Translations under genes and position numbers: made by a program
From: Litorivivens sp047622145
Lineage (GTDB): Bacteria; Pseudomonadota; Gammaproteobacteria; Pseudomonadales; Spongiibacteraceae
NCBI GenBank assembly: GCA_047622145.1
Contig: JBLHMO010000034.1
Coordinates: forward strand, 1 to 25,558
Length of the DNA: 25,558 nucleotides
Direction: 5' to 3'
Part shown: piece after piece, positions 1-6,912 of the stretch
How positions within the stretch are numbered: the stretch's first letter is position 1
Layout of the letters: every line of letters begins with the position of its first letter
Notes under the pieces: model-generated
What the model saw: only the letters and a program-made list of their open reading frames with translations
Database searches by the model: none
What the model was told of the DNA's origin: nothing

Positions 1-120
1 GGCGTAGCGCCGGTAAGCAACGGCGTTGTGAATTTGGAGAGGGCCTTGAATTATGCCAAGACCGGCGGTTTTATTCCCGCATCTACCAGTCTCGTAACTT
101 GGGCAGAGTTTAGCCCTTAA
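1..120 (+). CDS. C-terminal end of an unidentified protein (5' truncated by window)
   Basis: Frame 1 is open from the first base to a TAA at 118-120 and gives a 39-residue C-terminus ending in TWAEFSP. It has no motif that I recognise, so no function is offered. The balanced composition and lack of stops suggest the true end of a gene that starts upstream of the window. About 160 bp separate it from the next gene, so the two need not be in one operon. Confidence 0.5.
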   Translation, partial: GVAPVSNGVVNLERALNYAKTGGFIPASTSLVTWAEFSP

Positions 121-283
121 GCGTGTTTCGCAAGTTTTACTCGTAAGCTATCAAGGGAATCCTCGGCACACGCGCCTGTCTGGTTTAGCCGTATATTCAC
201 TGAGCGCGAAATTGCGCCGCGTGTGTCTGTCGATATCGGGTTGACGTACAATGCTTATTAAATAATAAACAAAGGAGAAGACA

Positions 284-952
284 ATGGATTTGACTGGAAA
301 ACGACTAGTTGTAACAGGTGCAAACGGTAGCCTTGGTCGGGCTGTGGTGAGCAAAATAGAGGAATGTGGTGGCACGGCGGTCAAGCTGGACGTCCAATTT
401 GGTGATCGCGCGGATGCGCTGTCCAAGCAGGTTGATTTGACTAACGAGGCCGAGACAAAAGCCTGTTTTGACGCGATCGGTGATTTCGATGCGGTGTTGA
501 ATTTGGCCGGTGGCTTTGCGATGGGCCTGAGCACATTTGACACATCGGATGAACAGTGGGATCACTTGTTTAAACTGAATGTAGCTACTTTACGCAATAC
601 GCTAAAAGCAGCCGTACCGGCCTTGGTCGCTAAAGGCGCAGGCAGCATTGTCAATGTAGGGGCCTATGGTGCCCTGAGTGGAGGCGGGGATCTGAGCGCC
701 TACTGCGCCTCGAAATCAACGGTGATGCGGCTGACAGAAAGCCTGTCTGAAGAATTGAAACACCAAGGTGTTAACGTCAATGCAGTGTTGCCTACGGTAA
801 TCGATACGCCGCCGAATAGAGCGGGGATGCCGGATGCCGACTTCGACGCTTGGGTCTCTCCTGAGAAACTGGCAAGTGTTATTTGCTTTCTCGCCTCTGA
901 TGCAGCTTCAGCCGTTCATGGCGCGCTGGTTCCTGTGCGCGGACTGTCCTAG
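284..952 (+). CDS. Short-chain dehydrogenase/reductase (SDR family)
   Basis: This 222-residue protein is a single Rossmann-fold oxidoreductase of the classical SDR type and should use NAD(P)H in the cytoplasm; its substrate cannot be read from the sequence. Visible motifs are the cofactor loop TGANGSLG (residues 11-18), NLAGG (73-77), the structural Asn in KLNV (N99) and the active-site YCASK (Y140, K144). Thirteen residues before the Tyr, where classical SDRs carry the catalytic Ser, there is Ala127 in VNVGA. The length is a little below the usual 245-255 residues, with a short C-terminus. The ATG is preceded by a good Shine-Dalgarno sequence (AAAGGAGA, 271-278). It stands alone on this strand and converges on the FimV-like gene. 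The family assignment is firm and the activity is not. Confidence 0.9.
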   Translation: MDLTGKRLVVTGANGSLGRAVVSKIEECGGTAVKLDVQFGDRADALSKQVDLTNEAETKACFDAIGDFDAVLNLAGGFAMGLSTFDTSDEQWDHLFKLNVATLRNTLKAAVPALVAKGAGSIVNVGAYGALSGGGDLSAYCASKSTVMRLTESLSEELKHQGVNVNAVLPTVIDTPPNRAGMPDADFDAWVSPEKLASVICFLASDAASAVHGALVPVRGLS

Positions 953-962
953 GTGGGCATGG

Positions 963-985
963 CCAGCCCTGTCGAATGGGGCTGG
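963..985. other. Perfect 7-bp hairpin between convergent genes
   Basis: CCAGCCC (963-969) and GGGCTGG (979-985) pair perfectly around a 9-nt loop, just after the SDR stop. No T-run follows on either strand, so it is not a textbook intrinsic terminator. It may protect the 3' end of either convergent transcript. Confidence 0.35.
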
Positions 986-1008
986 TCGATCAGTGAGGGT
1001 GGTAGAGA

Positions 1009-1043
1009 AACTGGCGGGCTAAACGGCTAGTTTGATTTTTTTT
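1009..1043 (+). terminator. Possible intrinsic terminator for the SDR gene
   Basis: AACTGGC (1009-1015) pairs with GCTAGTT (1026-1032) as seven pairs including one G-U, with a 10-nt loop. TGA and then eight T (1036-1043) follow. The T-run is also the Lys codons at the end of the FimV-like gene on the other strand, so it may owe its existence to coding. Confidence 0.35.
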
Positions 1044-2604
1044 GATTGCGTTCCAGCATGGATACGAAATCACTTCGCGGGCGCTGTCTGGGTAGCGCGA
1101 ATATTTTTAGGCTGCTGCGATCACGGTACATGATGTAGCCTATCACTATGGACATGCCGAGCGACAGCCATCCCAGTGCCCGAAAGATATAGCCGAGGTT
1201 GCCCAGTTCGGCGGCAGCCGGGGTGGGTTTACTGACCAGATTACTTTGCGGTGAAAAGAGGCTGGATTGCTGGTTCTGCTGGTCGACCAAAGCCAAGGCC
1301 CGATTAAGTTGCCGTTCGAGTATTTCAACACGATTGCGATTGCTGTCCGCGGTTGCAGCTAGGTTCGCTTGCGCTGGCAGAGTGATGTTATCGGCGTTTG
1401 ATTTGGGGCTGCTTGCCACGGGGCTTTCACCGCGACTCACCGTTAGCGATTTTTTGTTTGTCTGTGCTTGCGCCGCCAAAAAGTGCAATTCAGGTGGCGA
1501 GGTCGAGCTTGATGATGCTACTTCAACGGGTAGCTTAGAATAGTTGCCTGCATAGGGGTCGCTAACGAAATCCTTGCCACCGTAGCGATATACCGGGGCC
1601 GTGTCCGCCGCCATCGCCTTATGGGGCTCGGGGTCGGCCGGCAATGTATCGCGGCTCGTGGCAGCGCTTAGATTTGTAGATCGAGTGTTGACCTGATTGA
1701 TTTGTTCTTGATGTCGTGGAGATTGACTGCTCATTGCAGTGCGGAGGCCGTCGCCCTGGATCAGCTCAAAGCGTTTGCCACCTCCAGTGATGGCCAGACG
1801 AGTGTCGGTGCACTGTTTGGGAATGGCCAGCAGATAGGCTTCTTTTAAAACATCCGGTCGGCCGCCGATAAATGCGTTGGGGTTGGTTTGATAAACGCTG
1901 GCCATCCATTGGCCGCGATCACCATCGCGGACACGGCTGAGGCGAGAGGCCAGGCGCCACAGCGAATCGCCGCGCACTGCGCGGTATTGTTCGTCAATGA
2001 ATTGATCGCGCACGTCAGTCGTTACCGCCGCTGACCGATCTGGCTGCTTCACGGTTCGTGCATTGTCAGGACTTGCTTGCGTATCGTTTTGTACTGTTTT
2101 TAAAGGCTTTTCGGCCATTTTTCGTTTTTTTGGGGCGATAGCGTTGGGCGTCTTTGTCCTTGGCACGCTGACGACAATTTCATGTTGTACTGGATTGTGA
2201 ATCGCCGGCAGGTCTAGCAGTACCGTGTACTCGCGCTGCAGAAAGCCTCGGGGCCAACGAATGCTCAAGGTGAAAGCGAGATAGGGTTCCATTACGGCGT
2301 CATCGGAGCGCAGTCGCACAGAGTTGGTTTCGCTGTCGAAATCAATCTGGAATTTACTGCTAACCATAGAGTCCAGCGGATGGCCGGACACGCCATCGTT
2401 CAGGGCCGAGAGTGCAATGCGGATATCCTGGCCTGAGAGGTCGCCCAAGTGGTGCAGGGGAATACTGAGGTCGAGCGGGGAGCCTAGCCGCGAGCGCAGG
2501 TCCGCCTCACCTAGGCCGATGCCGTAAGTGTTTGAAAATCCACTTAAAATCAAGCAGATGGTAATGATTGCGCGGTTCAGATAGCCAGGCATTAAAATTC
2601 TCAT
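1027..2604 (-). CDS. Short FimV/HubP-like envelope protein (LysM-containing)
   Basis: This 525-residue protein resembles the N-terminal half of FimV, the inner-membrane, peptidoglycan-binding protein of type IV pilus and polar systems. A hydrophobic signal-like segment lies at about residues 10-28. It is followed by the FimV N-terminal domain (about 30-135), with the typical GLGEADLRSRLGSPL opening and IPL and VLLDLP strands. A Lys- and Pro-rich linker leads to a LysM-like region (YRAVRGDSLWRLA to YLLAIP, about 207-262). A long low-complexity Ser/Gln/Ala stretch precedes a transmembrane helix near 472-493 and a basic cytoplasmic tail of about 30 residues. The large acidic cytoplasmic part and the C-terminal TPR-like FimV domain are missing. 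The start could be the ATG at 2604 or the one at 2592; neither has a strong ribosome site. No pilus genes lie nearby. It may be a FimV paralogue and not the main fimV. Confidence 0.75.
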   Translation of the reverse strand: MRILMPGYLNRAIITICLILSGFSNTYGIGLGEADLRSRLGSPLDLSIPLHHLGDLSGQDIRIALSALNDGVSGHPLDSMVSSKFQIDFDSETNSVRLRSDDAVMEPYLAFTLSIRWPRGFLQREYTVLLDLPAIHNPVQHEIVVSVPRTKTPNAIAPKKRKMAEKPLKTVQNDTQASPDNARTVKQPDRSAAVTTDVRDQFIDEQYRAVRGDSLWRLASRLSRVRDGDRGQWMASVYQTNPNAFIGGRPDVLKEAYLLAIPKQCTDTRLAITGGGKRFELIQGDGLRTAMSSQSPRHQEQINQVNTRSTNLSAATSRDTLPADPEPHKAMAADTAPVYRYGGKDFVSDPYAGNYSKLPVEVASSSSTSPPELHFLAAQAQTNKKSLTVSRGESPVASSPKSNADNITLPAQANLAATADSNRNRVEILERQLNRALALVDQQNQQSSLFSPQSNLVSKPTPAAAELGNLGYIFRALGWLSLGMSIVIGYIMYRDRSSLKIFALPRQRPRSDFVSMLERNQKKSN

Positions 2605-2753
2605 TTTTACAGCCGTTCAAGTGGCTCAGCGTGATCTAGCCGCTTGCCTCTCAGAGTATAGCGCTATAACACGCAAATGCCCAGTTGCGAACTAGCACAG
2701 GTGAAGGGCTAAAAAACTAAATCTCACATAAATCAATACCGATAAAAATAAAA

Positions 2754-2780
2754 GCACCCAAAGTTTCAGGGTGTTTTTTT
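2754..2780 (+). terminator. Terminator-like hairpin, repeated in each unit
   Basis: CACCC (2755-2759) pairs with GGGTG (2769-2773) around AAAGTTTCA, followed by seven T. An A-rich stretch lies before the stem, so the hairpin reads as a terminator on both strands. Before the IS arrived it would have lain just downstream of the tetR gene (minus strand). Copies with CACCT replacing CACCC lie at 3071-3097 and 3390-3418. Confidence 0.55.
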
Positions 2781-2891
2781 ATAGACCTTGTCCTGCTGTC
2801 CCGTTGAAGAGAAATAAAAAAGCCTGATTCCACCACAATTGATACAATGAGATTGTCTAGAAAGCACTGTATTAATAGGGTAAATCAGGCC

Positions 2892-3008
2892 GTGGCACAT
2901 TTTAATGCCATTCTTTCACAAACACTAAAACTTGTTCCGAGACATGAATTTGAGACCCTCGCCAAACAACACCATTCAGGGTGCGCCTTTCGTACAGCCT
3001 CCCGTTAG
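2892..3008 (+). pseudogene. Transposase N-terminal fragment in repeat unit 1
   Basis: A GTG start opens 38 codons of IS4-type transposase N-terminus (LVPRHEFETLAKQHHS). They end in TAG at 3006-3008, where the family has Trp (SRW). The sequence then jumps back to flank, so this can only make a truncated N-terminal (DUF4372-like) peptide. No function is likely. Confidence 0.75.
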
Positions 3009-3018
3009 TCGCCGTTTG

Positions 3019-3335
3019 GTGAAGGGCTAAAAACTAAATCTCATGTAAATCAATACCGATAAAAATAAAAGCACCTAAAGTTTCAGGGTGTTTTTTTATA
3101 GACCTTGTCCTACTGTCCCGTTAACGAGAAATAAAAAAGCCTAATTCCATCACAATTGATACAATGAGATTGTCTAGAAAACACTGTATTAATAGGGTGA
3201 ATCAGGCCATGGAACATTGTAATACCATTCTTTCACAAATACTAAAACTTGTTCCGAGGCATGAATTTGAGACCCTCGCCAAACAACACCATTCAGGCGG
3301 CGCCTTTCGTACAGTCTCCCGGTAGTCGCAGTTTG
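3019..3335 (+). repeat. Tandem repeat unit 2 (317 bp)
   Basis: This second copy has the same organisation as unit 1, with scattered substitutions (for example CATGTAAATC for CACATAAATC, and CTACTGTCCC for CTGCTGTCCC in the inverted repeat). It ends in GCAGTTTG directly before the third GTGAAGGGCT. The substitutions show that the duplication is not recent. Confidence 0.9.
3209..3325 (+). pseudogene. Transposase N-terminal fragment in repeat unit 2
   Basis: The ATG at 3209 opens the same 38 codons, ending in TAG at 3323-3325 at the Trp position. The frame is intact up to that point, as in unit 1. Confidence 0.75.
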
Positions 3336-3655
3336 GTGAAGGGCTAAAAAAACTAAATCTCACATAAATCAATACCGATAAAAATAAAAGCACCTAAAGT
3401 TTCAGGGTGTTTTTTTTTAGACCTTGTCCTGCTGTCCCGTTAAAGAGAAATAAAAAAGCCTAATTCCATCGCAATTGATTCAATGAGATTGTCTGGAAAA
3501 CACTGTATTAATAGGGTGAATCAGGCCATGGCACATTGTAATACCATTCTTTCACAGATACTAAAAACTTGTTTCGAGACATGAATTTGAGACCCTCGCC
3601 AAACAACACCATTCAGGCGGCGCCTTTCCTACAGCCTCCCGGTGATCGCAGTTTG
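3336..3655 (+). repeat. Tandem repeat unit 3, continuous with the IS body (320 bp)
   Basis: This third copy runs directly into the rest of the IS, so it is the ancestral left end. The duplication breakpoints both fall on GTG: GTGAAG at the left edge of each unit and TTTGTGGTA at 3652-3660. A 3-bp microhomology could have seeded the original duplication. Confidence 0.88.
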
Positions 3656-4701
3656 TGGTACTTACGACGGCTCAATTGTCTGGGAGAAACAGCTTGCGAG
3701 ACATCGTTGATAATATGCCGGCGCAAATGCATCGCCTCTAACACTTGGGCAGTGCCAAGCTGTCGCGATCTAACCTGTCAAGCATCAATGAAGACAAACC
3801 CTAGGCCTTGTGCGAAGCGTTGTTTGGAAAGCTGTTAACTCGTTGCCAAGGTGTGGCGCATGATCATAATTTCAAGTTTAACCACCCGTAGTATTCGCTC
3901 GATGCCTCGACTATCGACTTGTGCTTGTCTGCGTTTCCCGGGGCTTATTTTCGCACTACCGAGGGCGCGGTCAAATTGCACGTCGGCTTGAATCATGCCG
4001 GCTATTTGTCGGAATTTGTGACTATAGCGGAGGGTAAGAAACACGATGTGACCGTGGGTCGCATGCTCAACTTCCCTAAAGGGAGTATGGTTGTCATTGA
4101 TAAAGCATACAATGATTATTATTGGTATAAGCAATTGATAGACAAAGATATTTTCTTCGTTACCCGGCTTAAGAATAATGTAAAATACCGTATTATTGAT
4201 CGTCGATCCGTGTTGAAAAACTAAGGCTTAACGTGTGATCAAACGATAGAATTCACCGGCTCCCATGTCTCTAAAAAGCACCCAGTTCAATTACGGCGGG
4301 TAGGCTATAAAGATGCGGAGACGGGAAAACACTATGTGTTTTTAACGAGCAATTTCAAGCTAGCCGCCAAGACGATAGCTGATGTCTACAAAGCCAGGTG
4401 GCAAGTAGAATTATTCTTTAAGTGGATAAAACAAAACCTGAAAATAAAATTTTTTGTTTGGCGCGAGCAAGAATGCCGTGATGACTCAAATGTGGATAGC
4501 GATGTGCGTCTACCTGCTCATTGCATTTCTCGCGTTTCAGTCAGAGCTTACAAAAAGTATGCAGCAGATATTGCGGCTATTGCAGCTTAATCTGTTTAAT
4601 AAACGCGACCCGATGTCTCTCTTAAGGGGGGATCCATCTAATTATAGACTACCTGATATTAATCAGTTGAAGCTCATATGAAAGTTAACGGGACAGCAGT
4701 G
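3428..4701 (+). mobile_element. Degenerate IS4-family insertion sequence
   Basis: The element is about 1.27 kb, bounded by inverted repeats: CCTGCTGTCCCGTT at 3428-3441 on the left and AACGGGACAGCAGTG at 4687-4701 on the right. These match except for one extra base. An 11-bp direct repeat, ATAGACCTTGT, lies right of it (4702-4712) and left of it in units 1 and 2 (2781-2791, 3098-3108, the latter as ATA plus GACCTTGT); the copy touching unit 3 reads TTAGACCTTGT. This fits the 9-12 bp target duplications of IS4 elements. The element encodes one dead transposase and cannot move by itself. Confidence 0.85.
3528..4681 (+). pseudogene. IS4-family transposase, inactivated
   Basis: Translated across its breaks this is an IS4-type DDE transposase with an N-terminal DUF4372-like domain. 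The catalytic residues survive: Asp in LDASTIDLC (3901-3903), Asp in VVIDKAYNDY (4099-4101) and Glu in YKARWQVELFFKWIK (4408-4410). The C-terminus LLRGDPSNYRLPDINQLKL is also normal. The gene is broken many times: an extra A in an A-run (3563-3567), TGA at 3643-3645 for the family Trp, TAA near 3738, TAG near 3756 or later, TAG before TATTCGCTC near 3890, TAA near 4223 after SVLKN, and a frame change near 4450. Fragments such as 3919-4224 and 4454-4681 are still open but are only pieces of it. Confidence 0.9.
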
Positions 4702-4712
4702 ATAGACCTTGT
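4702..4712. repeat. Target site duplication, right copy
   Basis: ATAGACCTTGT directly follows the right inverted repeat and matches 2781-2791 left of the first IS left end. Its length suits an IS4-family element. Confidence 0.7.
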
Positions 4713-4731
4713 GTATTGCATCGAGCAGTAC
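4713..4731 (+). other. Stem-loop right of the IS
   Basis: GTATTGC (4713-4719) pairs with GCAGTAC (4725-4731), including one G-U, around ATCGA. GGGTGGG and then six T follow at a distance, so it is a weak terminator candidate at best. Nothing else was recognised between the IS and the tetR stop. Confidence 0.3.
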
Positions 4732-4831
4732 GGGTGGGTTTTTTAGGTCGGTGAGTCTCTTCGATTTCACGCCGCATCCAAAGCGTAATTTCACATTTTA
4801 GCCGTTGAACGGGGCGTTGGATGTTTCGTTT

Positions 4832-5470
4832 CTACGCTGGCTTTGATATGGAGTGCTCTTGAAGCTGGTTGCGCTTCAGGAGAAATGCGGCCAGATCGTC
4901 GGCAAGCTTTCGCTGCTGTTGTAAAAGTGATGCATCCAGTGCATTTTTTCCTGAAAGTGATTGTATTAGGGCATTTGCGGTGAAATATCCGCTAGCCACG
5001 TTAAACATGGCGATCAGGTGAAGTACGTGCACGCTCTCTGATTCTGTGGCGCCAGGCAAAAGTACAGCGGCATTGCGCATCAGTTTTTGTAGCCAGTTAA
5101 TCACGAGGGCGTGGCCGGGGTTCTCGGTTGGTGCCATTAAGGCTTGTTGAAACAACACCGGGATATGGGGGTGTTGGGCCAAGAGTTCGCCAATAAGGCC
5201 CGGCAGGTTTTCGGTGGCCGACGCGCGCTCGACTTGTTGCTCTATGGCGGCAGCCAGGGGTTGCAAAGCTCTATCCAGCATGGCGCTAAAAAGGCGTTCC
5301 TTACTTTTAAAGTGATTGTACAGGCCGGGCTCTTGAATGCCGGCGGCCTGTGCAATCTCCCTGACGGTGGTCGCGCGATAACCGCGTGCGCTAATCAAAG
5401 CTTCGGCCGCGTCGAGAATGCGCTGTGCAGTGCGCTCGCCTTTAGTCAGGCGGATATCTGTGGGCTTCAT
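4832..5470 (-). CDS. TetR/AcrR-family transcriptional regulator
   Basis: This 212-residue protein (from the chosen start) is a one-domain TetR repressor. The N-terminal helix-turn-helix is clear: RILDAAEALISARGYRATTV, then REIAQAAGIQEPGLYNHFKS (about residues 15-58). A helical ligand-binding and dimer domain follows. I chose the ATG at 5470 (MKPTDIRL) over an upstream ATG at 5557. The longer form would add 29 non-TetR residues and overlap the operator region of the divergent gene. The gene faces away from the dioxygenase, the classical layout for a repressor that controls both itself and its neighbour. The inducer is unknown, probably the dioxygenase substrate or something related to it (inference). 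Confidence 0.88.
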   Translation of the reverse strand: MKPTDIRLTKGERTAQRILDAAEALISARGYRATTVREIAQAAGIQEPGLYNHFKSKERLFSAMLDRALQPLAAAIEQQVERASATENLPGLIGELLAQHPHIPVLFQQALMAPTENPGHALVINWLQKLMRNAAVLLPGATESESVHVLHLIAMFNVASGYFTANALIQSLSGKNALDASLLQQQRKLADDLAAFLLKRNQLQEHSISKPA

Positions 5471-5529
5471 GAGCCGGCGGTGTCTCTCTGCTGGATCATC
5501 ATGTGGGTTTGGCTTCCCTATAGTTGGCC

Positions 5530-5540
5530 TTGCCAGGCAA
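5530..5540. promoter_or_regulatory. Candidate TetR operator half-site palindrome
   Basis: TTGCC-A-GGCAA is a perfect 5-1-5 palindrome in the 122-bp gap between the divergent tetR (5470) and dioxygenase (5593) starts. Its position suits repression in both directions. It is shorter than many TetR operators, so it is only a candidate. Confidence 0.35.
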
Positions 5541-5592
5541 TGATGGCAGGGATACACTCAAAAAACGAGTAATTGATAATATTTGGTGCTTC

Positions 5593-6912
5593 ATGAATCT
5601 TGCGGATCTTGATCGCTGTGTCAGTGCAGATGGCAGCGAAGTGTATCGACGTGTTTTTGCAGATCAGGCGGTATTTGCGCTGGAGCGGGAATATATTTTC
5701 GGCACGAGCTGGCTATATCTATGTCACGACAGTCAGCTAAAAATGCCGGGCGACTTTATAACCACCTATATGGCCGATACCCCGATCATCGTAGCGCATG
5801 GCGAGGATGGCAATATTCACGCCTCGGTTAACAGCTGCTCTCACCGGGGTTTGCCGGTGTGTCGCGCCGATAGCGGCAACGCCAAACGCTTCGTGTGCCC
5901 CTACCACAGCTGGTCTTATGCGGTCAGCGGCGAGTTGGTGACCATTCCGCAAGAGCGTCATACCTGCAATGCGCGCGATCGCTCAAGCCTCAGTCTAAAG
6001 GCTGTACCTCGGCTTGAGTCATACCGCGGGCTTATCTTTGGGAGCTTTAATAAAGGTATAGAATCGCTAGAGGACTACCTGGGTGATATGCGCTTTTACC
6101 TCGACAGTTACTTCAATCGCTTTCCGCAGGGAGTCGAAGTGCTGGGCGAACCCCATAAATGGCGGTTGCGCGCTAACTGGAAATTACCTGTCGAGAACCA
6201 GTTGGGCGATGTTGCTCACGGCCCCTATTTGCATGCAACCCTGCTGGCTGATTCGCCAGCGGTCCCGGAAATCGACAACTATGGCTACAACTGTGTGCCG
6301 CGGCCGGGTCACGGTGCCGCGGTGAGATTGATGCCTGGCGACGCTGCACCGCAGGACATCGCGTGGGGCCTTGAAGGCATGGCGGCCTTAAGCGGCAACC
6401 CTGAGTTCATGTCATATTTGCTGGAGGTTCAGGCCAAGGCTGCAGAGCAGATCGGCCCGGTTGGTGCACGTATAAAAGGACTGACTTACGGGGTGTATCC
6501 AAACCTGTCATTCCTTTGGTCAAATTCAACCTTGCGGGTCAGTCATCCGCGTGGTGCAAAAGAGGTTGAATACTGGTCGTGGTGGGTGGTGCCTGCGGAT
6601 GCCCCCGATTCAGTGAAGCAACTACTAAGAACGAATTTCACCCATATGTTTGGCCCTGGCGGTTTGCTAGAGCAGGAAGACAGCGAATCCTGGATGCAGC
6701 AGTTAAAGGGCAGTGACATCAGTTATATGGATGACCGGCCGCTGTACTACGGTTTGGGGCTTGGTGAGGAAACCGCTCACCCCGAATTGCCCGGTCTGGT
6801 TGGCTCTTCTTATAACGAGCATTACGCACGCGAGTTTTATAAGCGTTGGCGCGAAGATATCGACAACGGTATGAGGAAAAAAATGGGTCGCAATAAAGCC
6901 GGGGCGGCGTAA
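5593..6912 (+). CDS. Aromatic-ring-hydroxylating (Rieske) dioxygenase, large (alpha) subunit
   Basis: This 439-residue protein is the catalytic subunit of a Rieske non-heme iron oxygenase, which uses O2 and electrons from a ferredoxin or reductase to hydroxylate an aromatic or related ring. The [2Fe-2S] Rieske motif is complete: CSHRG (C82, H84) and CPYHSW (C102, H105). The mononuclear iron site is complete too, with ENQLGDVAHGPYLH giving the bridging Asp206, H209 and H214. Asp363 in EQEDSESW fits the third ligand. The ATG at 5593 was chosen; a longer frame from 5524 would begin inside the operator region with unrelated sequence. The next gene is its beta subunit, with no gap. No ferredoxin, reductase or cis-diol dehydrogenase lies nearby. 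The substrate cannot be predicted. Confidence 0.9.
   Translation: MNLADLDRCVSADGSEVYRRVFADQAVFALEREYIFGTSWLYLCHDSQLKMPGDFITTYMADTPIIVAHGEDGNIHASVNSCSHRGLPVCRADSGNAKRFVCPYHSWSYAVSGELVTIPQERHTCNARDRSSLSLKAVPRLESYRGLIFGSFNKGIESLEDYLGDMRFYLDSYFNRFPQGVEVLGEPHKWRLRANWKLPVENQLGDVAHGPYLHATLLADSPAVPEIDNYGYNCVPRPGHGAAVRLMPGDAAPQDIAWGLEGMAALSGNPEFMSYLLEVQAKAAEQIGPVGARIKGLTYGVYPNLSFLWSNSTLRVSHPRGAKEVEYWSWWVVPADAPDSVKQLLRTNFTHMFGPGGLLEQEDSESWMQQLKGSDISYMDDRPLYYGLGLGEETAHPELPGLVGSSYNEHYAREFYKRWREDIDNGMRKKMGRNKAGAA

Larger units (their letters stand above)
2701..3018 (+). repeat. Tandem repeat unit 1: flank plus IS left end (318 bp)
   Basis: This is the first of three head-to-tail copies. It begins GTGAAGGGCT and ends in GCCGTTTG, immediately followed by the next GTGAAGGGCT. 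Bases 2701-2791 are non-IS flank with a terminator-like hairpin and the target sequence ATAGACCTTGT (2781-2791). From 2792 onward comes the IS left inverted repeat and the first 38 codons of its transposase. Confidence 0.9.

Noticed and set aside
241..268. Promoter TTGACG-16-TAATAA before the SDR gene
   Set aside because: The start of transcription would fall on the Shine-Dalgarno sequence itself, so the message would lack a usable leader.
2701..3655. CRISPR-like array of direct repeats
   Set aside because: The repeats are 317-320 bp long and directly joined, without spacers, and contain IS sequence; no cas genes are present.
3919..4681. Separate small genes within the IS
   Set aside because: The open pieces (about 3919-4224, 4336-4590, 4454-4681) join in order into one IS4 transposase with its DDE residues, so they are fragments of a pseudogene.
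5524..5592. Longer N-terminus for the dioxygenase alpha subunit
   Set aside because: It would code for 23 residues unlike the family, overlap the divergent regulator's promoter region and include the candidate operator; no ribosome site supports it.
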